Below are positions 6,792-16,810 of a stretch of DNA of 36,084 nucleotides, in pieces (the first letter of the stretch is position 1; each line of letters opens with the position of its first letter). A program made the translations under genes and the position numbers. A model generated the notes under the pieces. The model had not been told where the DNA came from. It did not search any database and saw only the letters and a list, made by a program, of their open reading frames with translations. Source of the DNA: Flavobacterium restrictum (GTDB taxonomy: Bacteria; Bacteroidota; Bacteroidia; Flavobacteriales; Flavobacteriaceae); NCBI RefSeq assembly GCF_007097245.1, contig NZ_VJZT01000019.1:1-36084 (forward strand), in the 5' to 3' direction.

Positions 6792-7790
6792 TTATAGTTT
6801 ATGAGGTGTAAATGGATAGTTTTCTTGATCGTATACTACGTCGTATAGTTGTTGGATTTCTGGATATGGAGATTCTTCGGCAAATTTCACACATTCTTCA
6901 ACTAAATCCTTCACTCTTTGTTCGATAGCTTCAATTTCTTCTTGTGTAGCATATTTTTGATCTTTTATTACGTCAAGAACTTGCGTAATTGGATCTATTT
7001 TTTTGTATTCTTCCACTTCATCTTTGGAACGATACAATTGTGCATCGGACATGGAGTGACCTCTATAACGGTAGGTTTTCATTTCAAGAAATGTTGGCCC
7101 ATCACCACGTCGTGCTCTGTCGATAGCTTCAGTCATTGCTTCGGCTACTTTTACAGGATTCATTCCGTCTACTGGCCCACAAGGCATTTCGTACCCTAAA
7201 CCTAGTTTCCAAATATCCGTATGATTAGCGGTTCTTTCTACAGATGTACCCATGGCATATCCATTATTTTCAACAATAAATACTACTGGAAGTTTCCATA
7301 ACATTGCCATATTGAAGGCTTCGTGTAAGGAACCTTGACGCGCAGCACCATCCCCAAAATAGGTCATGGTTACGCCACCTGTTCCATTGTATTTATCTCC
7401 AAATGCTAATCCAGCACCTACTGGTATTTGTCCACCTACAATTCCGTGACCTCCATAAAAACGGTGTTCTTTAGAAAAAATATGCATCGAGCCTCCCATT
7501 CCTTTAGAAGTTCCCGTAACTTTTCCCATTAATTCCGCCATGATACGTCTTGGATCCACACCCATTCCTATGGGCTGAACGTGGTTTCTATAAGCCGTAA
7601 TCATTTTGTCTTTTGTTAAGTCCATAGCGTGTAGTGCGCCCGCTAGTACTGCCTCTTGACCGTTGTATAAGTGAAGAAAACCTCTTACTTTTTGTTGGAT
7701 ATATAAGGCTGCAAGTTTGTCTTCAAACTTTCTCCAAAGCAACATATCTTCATACCACTTTAAATAAACTTCTTTTGTAACTTCTTTCAT
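6792..7790 (-). CDS. pdhA: Pyruvate dehydrogenase E1 component, alpha subunit
   Basis: Thiamine-diphosphate-dependent subunit that decarboxylates pyruvate together with E1-beta. The ThDP-binding motif runs from GDGAARQG (146-153) to ENNGYAMGTS (174-183). The segment YRYRGHSMSD near residue 235 matches the conserved loop around the phosphorylation sites of the family. The 332 residues are typical of the short bacterial form. No E1-beta gene lies beside it; the second gene of this unit is E2, a layout I recall for Flavobacteria, where pdhB is elsewhere. Roughly 145 bases without a gene separate it from cdd upstream, leaving room for its own promoter. Confidence 0.95.
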   Translation of the reverse strand: MKEVTKEVYLKWYEDMLLWRKFEDKLAALYIQQKVRGFLHLYNGQEAVLAGALHAMDLTKDKMITAYRNHVQPIGMGVDPRRIMAELMGKVTGTSKGMGGSMHIFSKEHRFYGGHGIVGGQIPVGAGLAFGDKYNGTGGVTMTYFGDGAARQGSLHEAFNMAMLWKLPVVFIVENNGYAMGTSVERTANHTDIWKLGLGYEMPCGPVDGMNPVKVAEAMTEAIDRARRGDGPTFLEMKTYRYRGHSMSDAQLYRSKDEVEEYKKIDPITQVLDVIKDQKYATQEEIEAIEQRVKDLVEECVKFAEESPYPEIQQLYDVVYDQENYPFTPHKL

Positions 7791-7934
7791 CTGAAATAAT
7801 TCTTTTGCTAAATGTTATTGTATTGTCAATGGTGACCTATAACGCAAAATAGTTGCCTCACCACAAATTTGCGAAAAGCAAAAATAAGACATTCCAAGGA
7901 CGCAATAAAATTTATAGCCTAGTTTTTAGGATTT

Positions 7935-8417
7935 TTAAAGGTATTTTTTGTCAAATAGAAACGGAAGTAGGTTTTTGAGGGAGTCCGATTTATAAACCGC
8001 CCCTATTTCTCCCATAAAATAGATTATTATAGGGGTGTCTTGTTTTATTTCATATTCAGCTATCGATTGCCTGCAAGCACCACAGGGCGGAATAGGAACA
8101 GTGGTCGTATTAGTATCCGATGCCGCTGTAATTGCCATTTGCAAAATTTTGGCTTCTGGAAAATTGGCGCCTGCATAAAAAACAGCGACCCTCTCGGCAC
8201 AAAGTCCAGAAGGATAGGCTGCGTTTTCTTGATTGGAGCCTAAAATAATTTTTCCGTTATCCAATAGTAAAGCTACACCAACTCTAAATTTAGAATACGG
8301 CGCATAGGCATTAATCCTGGCTTTTATGGCTTGTTGCATCAAATCTTGACTTTCCAAAGGCAAATCAGCAATGGAGTCGTAGGCCGAGAAAGTAGTCGTA
8401 ATGGTTATTTTTTTCAT
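7935..8417 (-). CDS. cdd: Cytidine deaminase
   Basis: Hydrolyses cytidine and deoxycytidine to uridine and deoxyuridine in pyrimidine salvage. The zinc site is intact: CAERVA supplies one cysteine and the catalytic glutamate, and PCGACRQ supplies the other two cysteines. The N-terminal substrate loop APYSKFRVGVALL is also present. At 160 residues it is slightly longer than the tetrameric class of about 130-140. It sits downstream of porU-porV on the same strand, but a strong hairpin separates them, so it is probably transcribed independently. Confidence 0.94.
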   Translation of the reverse strand: MKKITITTTFSAYDSIADLPLESQDLMQQAIKARINAYAPYSKFRVGVALLLDNGKIILGSNQENAAYPSGLCAERVAVFYAGANFPEAKILQMAITAASDTNTTTVPIPPCGACRQSIAEYEIKQDTPIIIYFMGEIGAVYKSDSLKNLLPFLFDKKYL

Positions 8418-8427
8418 TATTTTGAAT

Positions 8428-8474
8428 AAAAAAATCCAAATTTTATCTCTTTAACAAAAGATAAAATTTGGATT
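8428..8474 (-). terminator. Terminator of porU-porV
   Basis: A perfect 16-bp inverted repeat (8433-8448 with 8459-8474) is followed, in minus-strand transcription, by a U run from the A tract at 8428-8434. It starts about 20 bases after the porV stop codon and lies just before the cdd start, insulating the two. Confidence 0.88.
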
Positions 8475-8495
8475 GTTACTAATATTTTTTTGTTT

Positions 8496-9668
8496 CTAGT
8501 AGGTTTCGTATTTGTCGCCAAAATTAAATGTCAACGAAAAACGCAAGGTATTTTCCAAAGGATTCTTCACTTTTGAAGCCGAAAACAAATAAGAAACATC
8601 CACTTTTACCACATTATATTTGAATCCTGCTCCCATGGAGAAGAATTTTCGAGATCCTTTTTGATCACTTTCGTGAAAATAACCCGTACGCAATGCAAAC
8701 GATTCTTGGTATTCATATTCGGCTCCAACGGCATAAGTAACCTCTTTTAACTCTTCGCTAAAACCATTTGGCGCATCATTAAAAGATTTAAAAACTCCAG
8801 ATGTCCATCCAATTTTACGGTAATTTTCATTATTTTGAGCACTTTCTTCGGTAGTTACAGTTCCGTCTCCATTCAAATCAGGATTTTGAGGCGTTGGTAC
8901 TAATAATTTACTGAATTCTACATTAACGCCTACCTTATTGTATTCGTCTAAAATAAAATCAAAACCAGTTCCTATTTTCAAATTCGCTGGCAAGAAATTA
9001 CTATTGAATTGATCGCCATCGTAGCTGATTTTTGGTCCTAAATTTTGAATATTGAATCCAGCTCTCCATCTTCCGTTAAAATCATTGTAGGCGATTTCTT
9101 CTGATTGAAAATATCCTGCAATATCTACTGCAAAAGAACTTGCTGGCGAAGCATCCACATTATCCGAAGCTACTTTTAAACTCGAACGAATATAACGACC
9201 CGCTACTGCCATGGAGAATTTTTCGCTCAATTGCAAGGAATACGAACCATCAAAAGCAAATTCGTTTGGAGAAACAATACGAGGCACCTCATTTGGATCA
9301 CCAGTTTCACGCAACTCGATATCGCCAAGTCCAAAATAACGCAAACTTCCTGCAAAAGCACTTCGTTCGTTTAATCTATTATAATACGTAATTTGACCAA
9401 GTGAAATGTCATTGACTAAATCCGTAAGATAAGGCGTATAGCTTATAGAAAATCCTTGCTTATCTGTAGCGAAAGCATATTTAGCGGGATTCCATTGTTG
9501 CGAAAAAGCATCAGGAGAGGAAGCAACACCAATATCCGCCATACCTGCTGCTCTAGCATCGGCAGCTACTAACAAAAAAGGAACTCCAGTGGTTATGACT
9601 CTGTTATCTTGCGCTTTTGCAACAGAAACAACCAACATAAAAACAAAAATTAACGCAGTTTTTTTCAT
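8496..9668 (-). CDS. porV: PorV, type IX secretion outer-membrane shuttle protein
   Basis: FadL-like outer-membrane beta-barrel (also called LptO) that collects cargo from the T9SS translocon and hands it to the PorU sortase. I placed the start at the ATG at 9668, which gives the signal peptide MKKTALIFVFMLVVSVAKAQ; the longer frame adds eight residues (from 9692) that would spoil it. The mature part begins with VITTGVPFLLVAADARAAGMADIGVAS-type sequence, a strong PorV signature, then SPDAFSQQWNPAKYAF. Alternating strands follow up to the C-terminal FGDKYETY. It lies 39 bases after porU on the same strand, consistent with its role in the PorU-PorV attachment complex. Confidence 0.93.
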   Translation of the reverse strand: MKKTALIFVFMLVVSVAKAQDNRVITTGVPFLLVAADARAAGMADIGVASSPDAFSQQWNPAKYAFATDKQGFSISYTPYLTDLVNDISLGQITYYNRLNERSAFAGSLRYFGLGDIELRETGDPNEVPRIVSPNEFAFDGSYSLQLSEKFSMAVAGRYIRSSLKVASDNVDASPASSFAVDIAGYFQSEEIAYNDFNGRWRAGFNIQNLGPKISYDGDQFNSNFLPANLKIGTGFDFILDEYNKVGVNVEFSKLLVPTPQNPDLNGDGTVTTEESAQNNENYRKIGWTSGVFKSFNDAPNGFSEELKEVTYAVGAEYEYQESFALRTGYFHESDQKGSRKFFSMGAGFKYNVVKVDVSYLFSASKVKNPLENTLRFSLTFNFGDKYETY

Positions 9669-9707
9669 TCTAATTTTAAATTTATTTAACAAATATATAG
9701 TATAATA

Positions 9708-12700
9708 TTAAAGGATAACTAATTTTTCAAATTTTTCGGTCTTCTTGTTACTCAAACTTGATTTTACAGTTAATTTATAAATATAGACGCCTTTTGCCAG
9801 TCTATCGCCAAAATCATCTTTACCGTCCCAAGTGATTTCTTTGGACAGAAATCCTTCGGTGGTAATAATTTGATTTTTGGTCCAAACAATTTTTCCCGTA
9901 ATCGTCATGACCTGTACTTGAACTTCTAATGGTTCATACGGGCGGTTGTGTGTAAACCAAAACTCCGTGTAATTAACAAACGGGTTGGGATAATTCAACA
10001 CATGAGTCAACGTTATGGTTTGATCTCCTACAACCACAAACTGAATTTCAGTAACAATGGGATTATTGTACACATCCCAAGCTTTGAACGTTATCGTATG
10101 CACCCCTACGGCCAAATTACGCAACGGAAAACGCACTGTGCCATGCGTAAAATCATCTAATTTGGTTTGGTAATAATCATTTAATATATAGGGATTACTC
10201 TCATCCCCATCCAAAATCGCCACAATATCATGCCCTATTCCACTGGCAGTATTTATTCCATTCTCATCTTCTAATAGTGCTACTAAAAACGGAGACTCAT
10301 TGGTTATACCGCCTGACACAAAACTTTCATCGTTCATATATAACTTCACTCTTGGACTAATATTGTCTACGGTTGCATTTTCGTTTATACCACCTATTTT
10401 TATAGTAGTGTCATAACCCGTTTGATTCTCCAAGGTTTGATTTTTTTTGGCATAAAAACTAATTCTTCCATTTCCAAGTGGAACTCTAATATCTCTTGGC
10501 ACCACAAAACTGAACTCAAATTGCCCATTGGCAACGGTTGCATTTCCTCTAAAAATGGTTTCGCCCAAAGTCACAAAAGGCATTGGCGCACTATTGCCAT
10601 CGTTATTTAAGGTTATTCTTGAGATGTTTTTGTCAAAAATAGTTGTGGCAATCTCGCCATTATAATTGGTCAGTTTATTATTATTTTCGTCGGTTATTTC
10701 TCCAGTTAATTTTATTTTTCCCAAGGATTTAAAATCATCTACAGCTTGTGTAATGGTGACATCATTGACTTTGGTCAGGGTAATTTTTGGTTTTGGAACG
10801 GCGAGCATTATAGCAGGATCCCCTAAATAAAAAACCACGTTTGTGGCTGAATTGGGATTTTCATTTTTAGATATCCGAAGCGCTTCTGCCATCGAAGTAT
10901 AAGAGTTTGAACCAAAAGACAATAAATTTTTGGTCAACAAACTATTGAAATTTTCGGCACTAAATTGCCCGATAGATCTAATGGTTGTAATCATAGATAT
11001 AGCGCCGCCTTTTGGATTCCAATAGGTATATTCACCAGCTGTGGGTCTTGACGGGTTATCAAAACGTGAAAATTCGCAGGTTATGGTTACAAACAACGGG
11101 TATTTGTATTGGTTGCTTAAGTTTTGTCCATCGGCTTTTTCCCAAATTCGCTCTGCTGACAAACCATCTTCCCCACCATGTCCTAGGTAATTAAAAACCA
11201 AAGCTCCTTTTTCGAAAGCATTAAAAATATCTTCTCTCGCTTTGGGATACCGCGATCCACCAGCAGAAGCTTCTTGCACATAGGAATCCATAAAAACTTT
11301 GGAAACATTCAAAAAAGGCTTTTCGGAGGTAATTAAATCGGCCAAAATATTTTGTTTATTTTGCAAAGAAGCATCGGAAACCGCATCGGCATCGTCAGAA
11401 ATTAATACAAAATTATTGCGCCAACTTCCGTATGATTTCAAGTCATGGTATTCAATCACTTTGTTGACCATTTCTTCGGCTTGAACCGCATCATTCACAG
11501 GCATTCGCCCAATTGCAATATCAATTCCGCCAAAATAAGAAATAATATTCCCTTCATTCACATCCATTAATCCATAAAAATCATCTGATGCAAAAGAAGA
11601 TTCTCCAGATGTGTTACTCTTTAAAGCATGATAAATAGGAACAATATTAGAATTATTAGCAATTCTATTTTTATAATCATAAGACGCATCGCCAAAAAGA
11701 TTGACGTATTTCACTCTTTTTTCAGCCGAAGAAGCATTGTCATAGAGGTATTTAATACAATTTCTGATGGCAGCAATATCCTGTTTGCCTGACGAAAACT
11801 CTTGATAAATGCTTTCTAAAGTGATTACCTTGACATTCAAATTAGCATTAACCCGATGAAATTCGGCTAATTTTTGAGCTTGAGTAACCAAAAAATCGGG
11901 TGTTATAATGACATAATCGATGTCTTGAAAAATACCTTGTGCATTTTTGAAAAGCGTTCCTTTTAAGTTTTGATTGCTGATTTTGGTTTTACTTGTTTTT
12001 AACGGAGTCAAAAAATCAGCCGTATCTAATGCGATGTATTTCCTAACTTCTCCCAAAGTAGCTTTGAACGAAAACGCACTTTGATTGCTATTAACGACTT
12101 TGGTAACCGCAAATAAATCCGTTACATCCCAAATTTCAGGAATGGAAGCCGCATTTGATAATGCATAACTCACAATTCCTTGGCTAGAAAATGCAGCATC
12201 GTATTGAAAATGGAATTGTTTTCCGTAGCCTATCAATTTCCGTTTGGCAACAACGGCAATATAATCCAAATACCCCTCTGAACCTGCCACACCGTTATTG
12301 TTAAAGCTGTATTTGATTTTGACATTTTCCGTAGGAGTAAAAGTCGCATTGCTAGGCAAGCCACCCAAATTATACAACGTATCCGAATAACTAATCAACG
12401 AAGGTAAATTAATACTACCTATATCTTGACCATTAGCCGCAATCTTAAACGAAGTGGGTGTAAAAGCGGCAGCGGCTGTAACAGTTGAGATTTTGGCAGG
12501 AACACTCACATCGATATTAGGAAAATTAAATTCAAATTCTTGATCTGAATTAATTTCAAAACTTTCTCCAAACCACTGCCTTCCTAAACGCAAAACGTTT
12601 ATTAAATCCAGTTCATGGTGTTGATGGTCGTCAAAAGTACTCAAAGTCAAGGTGCTGTTTCCTGTTGGCTGTGCCATTTCAGGAATTCTTTTTCCGTCAT

Positions 12701-13544
12701 CACCTTGAATCGTTACATAATAATAGGACTTGGTATCATATAAATTATTGAATGTTTGGCTTTCGTCATTCCAAGTATCAGTTCCTTCTGCGTAAAACAA
12801 AATGTAATCATTTGCATCAAAAACACCATCGCTTTCGCCAATAATTTCTATGGGATTCTCGGTCAAATCCAATGGATAGTCATTATCATTCGACAAAGGA
12901 ATCATTTTGCCTCCGTTACCATAAATTTTTATTTTTCTAGGATCAACATTGCTAACATTAAGCCCTAGTTGCTGCAAAAAACTTTTAGAAATTTTATAAA
13001 CACCTGATTTTTCAGTATAAAATTGATACCAATCTCCTGTAGCTAGTACTGAATTAGTAATCAAACTACTGGTTTTACTGGTCTTTTCAAAACGAGAGGC
13101 AGTCGCATTTGTTGTAGTTGCATACGAAAACGAAAGTATTCGTTTGTATCCTGATTCATCTTTTACGATTGGCGAAAGAGTCAAAAAAACAGCTCTAACT
13201 CCTCTAGAATTAGTTATTTGAAGGGATTCTGATGGCGTTTTTGGAACATTCGAAAGATCTAAATCACCCAATTGAGCAACCGTCACCGACTCATAAACCA
13301 CATTACTTATTTGTATAGAATTACTATTCTGGGAAGCTGATTCAGAAATCTTTAGGGTATAAAACAACGCTTTTTGGCTAGTGTCAAAAAAATAATTGGA
13401 ACCACTAAAACTAGGAACAATGATTTTGTAATCGCCTACAGCCATTTCTTTTTTCCCTTGCCAATCGATGGTTATATTGCTTTTATTTTGAGCAAAAGAA
13501 ACCGTCGAGATCAACACAAAACAAACTAAAAGTAATTTTTTCAT
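9708..13544 (-). CDS. porU: PorU, type IX secretion C25-family sortase
   Basis: Gingipain-like transpeptidase at the cell surface that removes the C-terminal sorting domain of T9SS cargo and attaches the protein to the surface. The 1278 residues start with the signal peptide MKKLLLVCFVLISTVSFAQ. A long beta-rich N-terminal half precedes the C25 peptidase domain (about 540-900). The catalytic pair is visible: His in YLGHGGEDG (near 787) and Cys in TITCEFSRFD (near 821). The last 95 residues form its own sorting-type domain, with LNYPNPF near 1183 and GVYIYKLTV near the end; PorU is known to keep this domain. Its partner porV follows. gldJ, another gliding/T9SS gene, is divergent upstream; the arrangement is typical of Flavobacteria. 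Confidence 0.95.
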   Translation of the reverse strand: MKKLLLVCFVLISTVSFAQNKSNITIDWQGKKEMAVGDYKIIVPSFSGSNYFFDTSQKALFYTLKISESASQNSNSIQISNVVYESVTVAQLGDLDLSNVPKTPSESLQITNSRGVRAVFLTLSPIVKDESGYKRILSFSYATTTNATASRFEKTSKTSSLITNSVLATGDWYQFYTEKSGVYKISKSFLQQLGLNVSNVDPRKIKIYGNGGKMIPLSNDNDYPLDLTENPIEIIGESDGVFDANDYILFYAEGTDTWNDESQTFNNLYDTKSYYYVTIQGDDGKRIPEMAQPTGNSTLTLSTFDDHQHHELDLINVLRLGRQWFGESFEINSDQEFEFNFPNIDVSVPAKISTVTAAAAFTPTSFKIAANGQDIGSINLPSLISYSDTLYNLGGLPSNATFTPTENVKIKYSFNNNGVAGSEGYLDYIAVVAKRKLIGYGKQFHFQYDAAFSSQGIVSYALSNAASIPEIWDVTDLFAVTKVVNSNQSAFSFKATLGEVRKYIALDTADFLTPLKTSKTKISNQNLKGTLFKNAQGIFQDIDYVIITPDFLVTQAQKLAEFHRVNANLNVKVITLESIYQEFSSGKQDIAAIRNCIKYLYDNASSAEKRVKYVNLFGDASYDYKNRIANNSNIVPIYHALKSNTSGESSFASDDFYGLMDVNEGNIISYFGGIDIAIGRMPVNDAVQAEEMVNKVIEYHDLKSYGSWRNNFVLISDDADAVSDASLQNKQNILADLITSEKPFLNVSKVFMDSYVQEASAGGSRYPKAREDIFNAFEKGALVFNYLGHGGEDGLSAERIWEKADGQNLSNQYKYPLFVTITCEFSRFDNPSRPTAGEYTYWNPKGGAISMITTIRSIGQFSAENFNSLLTKNLLSFGSNSYTSMAEALRISKNENPNSATNVVFYLGDPAIMLAVPKPKITLTKVNDVTITQAVDDFKSLGKIKLTGEITDENNNKLTNYNGEIATTIFDKNISRITLNNDGNSAPMPFVTLGETIFRGNATVANGQFEFSFVVPRDIRVPLGNGRISFYAKKNQTLENQTGYDTTIKIGGINENATVDNISPRVKLYMNDESFVSGGITNESPFLVALLEDENGINTASGIGHDIVAILDGDESNPYILNDYYQTKLDDFTHGTVRFPLRNLAVGVHTITFKAWDVYNNPIVTEIQFVVVGDQTITLTHVLNYPNPFVNYTEFWFTHNRPYEPLEVQVQVMTITGKIVWTKNQIITTEGFLSKEITWDGKDDFGDRLAKGVYIYKLTVKSSLSNKKTEKFEKLVIL

Positions 13545-13754
13545 TATTTTTCAAACGTCATTTGGAACTAAATAGTATAAGCAGTAAAAATAACCCAATT
13601 AGTGCAATAGTAAATAATAAAAAGTATAAATTTGCGTTTCTGTTATGTAATTCAATAAATCGATTTGAGTAACCTAAAATTATTTTAAAATGTTGTTGCC
13701 AGTTAATCGTTAATTATTATATTGCGACACCTAAATTATTACCTATTAAAGAGT

Positions 13755-15440
13755 ATGAAAGTAAACAAAATTATAACCTTACAATTAGTTGCATCAATGT
13801 TATTGATTGTAGGTTTTGCAAGTTGTAGTAAGAAATCTAGTTCGAAAAGTGCTTCAAGAGCTACAGGATGGAATGTCAATGGACAAAAAGCGGCTTCGAG
13901 TAAGAAACAGCAAGCAGGTCCTGGTTTGGTCTTTGTAGAAGGAGGAACATTTACAATGGGTAAAGTGCAGGATGATGTCATGCACGATTGGAATAATACA
14001 CCCACGCAACAACACGTTCAGTCCTTTTATATGGACGAGACAGAGGTTACCAATTTTATGTATTTAGAATACCTAGAATGGTTGAAAAAAGTGTTTCCAC
14101 CAACCGAAGAAAACTATAAAAACATTTACGAAGGTGCTTCGCCAGATACTTTAGTTTGGAGAAACAGATTAGGATACAATGAAACCATGACTAATAATTA
14201 CTTAAGACACCCATCTTATGCTAATTATCCAGTAGTAGGTGTAAACTGGATTCAAGCGACAGAATTTAGCAAATGGAGAACTGAACGTGTAAACGAAGCT
14301 TTGTTAGAAAAAAGTGGCTACCTTAAAAAAGACGCAAAAACCAAAGACGTATCGGCCGAAAGCACTTTCAGCACTGAAACCTACTTGAATTCGCCTACAA
14401 AAACATACGGAGGTAACGAAGAAATAGTTTTAAAAGGTAGAAAAGGTGCTAGAAAAGCACCAAAAGCAGGTAAAGACGGTAAAGTAACCGAAGAAAAAAA
14501 TGTCTATGCACAACGTTCCTCTGGAATTTTATTACCTGAATATAGATTACCAACTGAAGCCGAATGGGAATATGCCGCTGCTGCTGATGTAGGACAAAGA
14601 GAATACAACATTTACAAAGGTCAGAAAAAATACCCTTGGTCAGGTGACTATACTCGTTCAGGAAAAAGACAAAGCAAAGGCGATCAATTAGCCAACTTCA
14701 AACAAGGAAATGGAGATTACGGTGGGATTGCAGGATGGTCTGATGATGGTGCTGATATTACTAATGAAGTAAAAAAATACCCAGCAAATGATTTTGGATT
14801 GTATGATATGGCTGGAAACGTAGCTGAATGGGTTGCCGATGTTTACAGACCAATAATCGATAACGAAGGAAATGATTTCAACTATTTTAGAGGAAATCTC
14901 TATACCAAAAACAAGATTGGTAAAGATGGTAAAGTAGAAATAGTTACTAAAGAAACAATGACATCTGATACTTTGAGCAATGGTAAAATTGTAGTAAGAA
15001 GCTTTCCTGGTCAAATCGCACAAGTTCCCGTTGATGAACAAGAGACTTATTTAAGACAAAATTTTGACAAAAGTGACAACATCAATTATAGAGATGGTGA
15101 TAAACAATCTACTCGCTATTATGATTTTGGAAACTCTAGTGAAAGTACCAAAAAGGAAAAAGACGGTCAAGAAATGTATAACTCACCAAAACACAATGTC
15201 ACCACAGACAGTTTAGGTAAAATGGTTAGAAAATACGACCAATCAAGCAAGAGAACAACTCTTATCAACGATAAAGTAAGAGTGTACAAAGGGGGGTCTT
15301 GGAGAGACAGAGCGTATTGGTTAGATCCTGCGCAAAGAAGATACTTCCCTCAAGATATGGCAACGGATTACATTGGATTTAGATGTGCTATGTCTAGAGT
15401 TGGTCCAAAATCTGAAAAAAGAAAATCAGCTAGAAATTAA
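13755..15440 (+). CDS. gldJ: Gliding motility lipoprotein GldJ
   Basis: Outer-membrane-associated lipoprotein needed for gliding and T9SS function in Flavobacteria. The start is the ATG at 13755; the longer frame begins at a TTG (13722) and adds 11 residues that do not belong to a signal peptide. The signal sequence ends in a lipobox (GFASC), with the lipidated Cys about 24 residues in. The rest is a formylglycine-generating-enzyme/sulfatase-modifying fold. FVEGGTFTMG opens it and LPTEAEWEYAAAA lies in the middle. GLYDMAGNVAEWVADV and the closing GGSWRDRAYWLDPAQRRYF and IGFRCAMSR follow. A Lys-rich stretch (about 200-260) and a charged insert with many Asp/Lys (about 380-490) interrupt it. 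The family's catalytic role is not kept in GldJ/GldK; they act structurally. Confidence 0.95.
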   Translation: MKVNKIITLQLVASMLLIVGFASCSKKSSSKSASRATGWNVNGQKAASSKKQQAGPGLVFVEGGTFTMGKVQDDVMHDWNNTPTQQHVQSFYMDETEVTNFMYLEYLEWLKKVFPPTEENYKNIYEGASPDTLVWRNRLGYNETMTNNYLRHPSYANYPVVGVNWIQATEFSKWRTERVNEALLEKSGYLKKDAKTKDVSAESTFSTETYLNSPTKTYGGNEEIVLKGRKGARKAPKAGKDGKVTEEKNVYAQRSSGILLPEYRLPTEAEWEYAAAADVGQREYNIYKGQKKYPWSGDYTRSGKRQSKGDQLANFKQGNGDYGGIAGWSDDGADITNEVKKYPANDFGLYDMAGNVAEWVADVYRPIIDNEGNDFNYFRGNLYTKNKIGKDGKVEIVTKETMTSDTLSNGKIVVRSFPGQIAQVPVDEQETYLRQNFDKSDNINYRDGDKQSTRYYDFGNSSESTKKEKDGQEMYNSPKHNVTTDSLGKMVRKYDQSSKRTTLINDKVRVYKGGSWRDRAYWLDPAQRRYFPQDMATDYIGFRCAMSRVGPKSEKRKSARN

Positions 15441-15460
15441 TTCTGATTCTATTATTATTT

Positions 15461-15493
15461 ATAAAAGCCCTTTGATTAGGGCTTTTATTTTTT
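15461..15493 (+). terminator. Terminator of gldJ
   Basis: ATAAAAGCCC (15461-15470) and GGGCTTTTAT (15479-15488) with an eight-base loop and T-rich tail, between gldJ and murF. murF starts only 15 bases later, so read-through could still reach it. Confidence 0.85.
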
Positions 15494-15507
15494 AAAACGT
15501 TTTTAAA

Positions 15508-16791
15508 ATGAATATAACTCACATTCATAGTTTGTTTTTAAAATGCAATTCAGTTTCAATTGACACGCGCAAAATAGAAACGAATTCCTTATTTGTAGCC
15601 ATAAAAGGGGAACGATTTGACGCCAATACTTTTGCCAAAGAAGCCCTCGAAAAAGGAGCTGCTTACGTTATAATAGACAACAAAGACTATTTTATTGACG
15701 ACCGAACGATCCTAGTAGCAAACAGTCTAACTACACTGCAAGAATTAGCCAAATTTCATAGAAGTTATTTAAATCTCCCCATAATTGCGCTTACTGGTAG
15801 TAACGGAAAAACAACAACCAAAGAATTAATTTTTGCGGTTCTGTCCAGAAAATACAACACCAAAGCTACTGTTGGTAACTTAAACAATCACATAGGTGTT
15901 CCTTTAACGCTGCTCTCCTTTACCTCTCAAACCGAAATTGGAATTGTAGAAATGGGCGCCAATCACAAAAAAGAAATCGCTTTTTTATGCGAATTAGCAA
16001 AACCAGATTTTGGTTATATTACTAATTTCGGCAAAGCACATTTAGAAGGATTTGGAGGAGTTGAAGGAGTTATTATCGGAAAAAGCGAAATGTATGACTA
16101 TCTTTATAGCACTAACAAAATGGCATTTGTAAACCTTGAAGACCCTATTCAGGTAGCAAAATCTGCTTTGTTAAAGTCGTTTACCTTTGGAATAAATAAA
16201 TCCAATGCGGCTGTAAATATAACTGCTATAAAAGCGAATCCATTTGTATCGATTCAATTTTCAGACCTCACTATAACAACACACTTGATTGGACTTTATA
16301 ATGCAAATAATATAAATGCAGCACTTACAATGGGCAACTATTTCAAAGTTCCTACTTTAGATTGCAAAGCAGCATTAGAAAATTATATTCCAGAAAACAA
16401 TCGATCTCAATTAGTCACCAAGGGCAGTAATGAGATAATTCTGGATGCTTATAATGCCAATCCAAGTAGTATGGCGGTGGCAATAGAAAATTTTTTACAG
16501 TTAGAAAGTCCCAATAAAAAAATCATATTGGGTGACATGTTTGAACTAGGCGAGGAAAGTCTTGAAGAACATAAAGCCATCGTTACACTATTGTACAAGG
16601 CAAAAAACATTCATTGCTTTTTTATAGGAAACGCATTTTTTCAAAATCAATTGGCTCAAAACAATTTTTATTTTTACGATTCATTTGAAGCTTTTTCGGT
16701 TTATTTAGAGCACAATAAAATAGAAAATAGTACTATTTTGATAAAAGGTTCACGCGGAATGGCGTTAGAAAGAACATTGGATTTTTTATAA
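15508..16791 (+). CDS. murF: UDP-MurNAc-tripeptide D-alanyl-D-alanine ligase
   Basis: Cytoplasmic ATP-dependent ligase that adds D-Ala-D-Ala to the UDP-MurNAc tripeptide, the last soluble step of peptidoglycan precursor synthesis. The N-terminal substrate domain shows SIDTRKIETNSLFVAIKGERFDA-like sequence. The ATP-binding loop is TGSNGKTTTKE (about 96-106), followed by NLNNHIGVPLTLL and EMGANHKKEI. The NFGKAHLEGFG segment and the following GKSEMYDYL supply residues of the central domain. The C-terminal domain has DAYNANPSSM (about 312-321). Length (427) is close to the usual 440-450. It is separated from other mur genes here; gldJ is its upstream neighbour, which I recall as a common order in Flavobacteria. 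Confidence 0.95.
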   Translation: MNITHIHSLFLKCNSVSIDTRKIETNSLFVAIKGERFDANTFAKEALEKGAAYVIIDNKDYFIDDRTILVANSLTTLQELAKFHRSYLNLPIIALTGSNGKTTTKELIFAVLSRKYNTKATVGNLNNHIGVPLTLLSFTSQTEIGIVEMGANHKKEIAFLCELAKPDFGYITNFGKAHLEGFGGVEGVIIGKSEMYDYLYSTNKMAFVNLEDPIQVAKSALLKSFTFGINKSNAAVNITAIKANPFVSIQFSDLTITTHLIGLYNANNINAALTMGNYFKVPTLDCKAALENYIPENNRSQLVTKGSNEIILDAYNANPSSMAVAIENFLQLESPNKKIILGDMFELGEESLEEHKAIVTLLYKAKNIHCFFIGNAFFQNQLAQNNFYFYDSFEAFSVYLEHNKIENSTILIKGSRGMALERTLDFL

Positions 16792-16810
16792 CAAAGGCTT
16801 CATGACTAAA

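Noticed and set aside
6238..6804. Plus-strand frame of 188 codons opposite pdhC
   Set aside because: It is a shadow of the two lipoyl domains; its internal repeat simply mirrors the duplicated domains on the minus strand.
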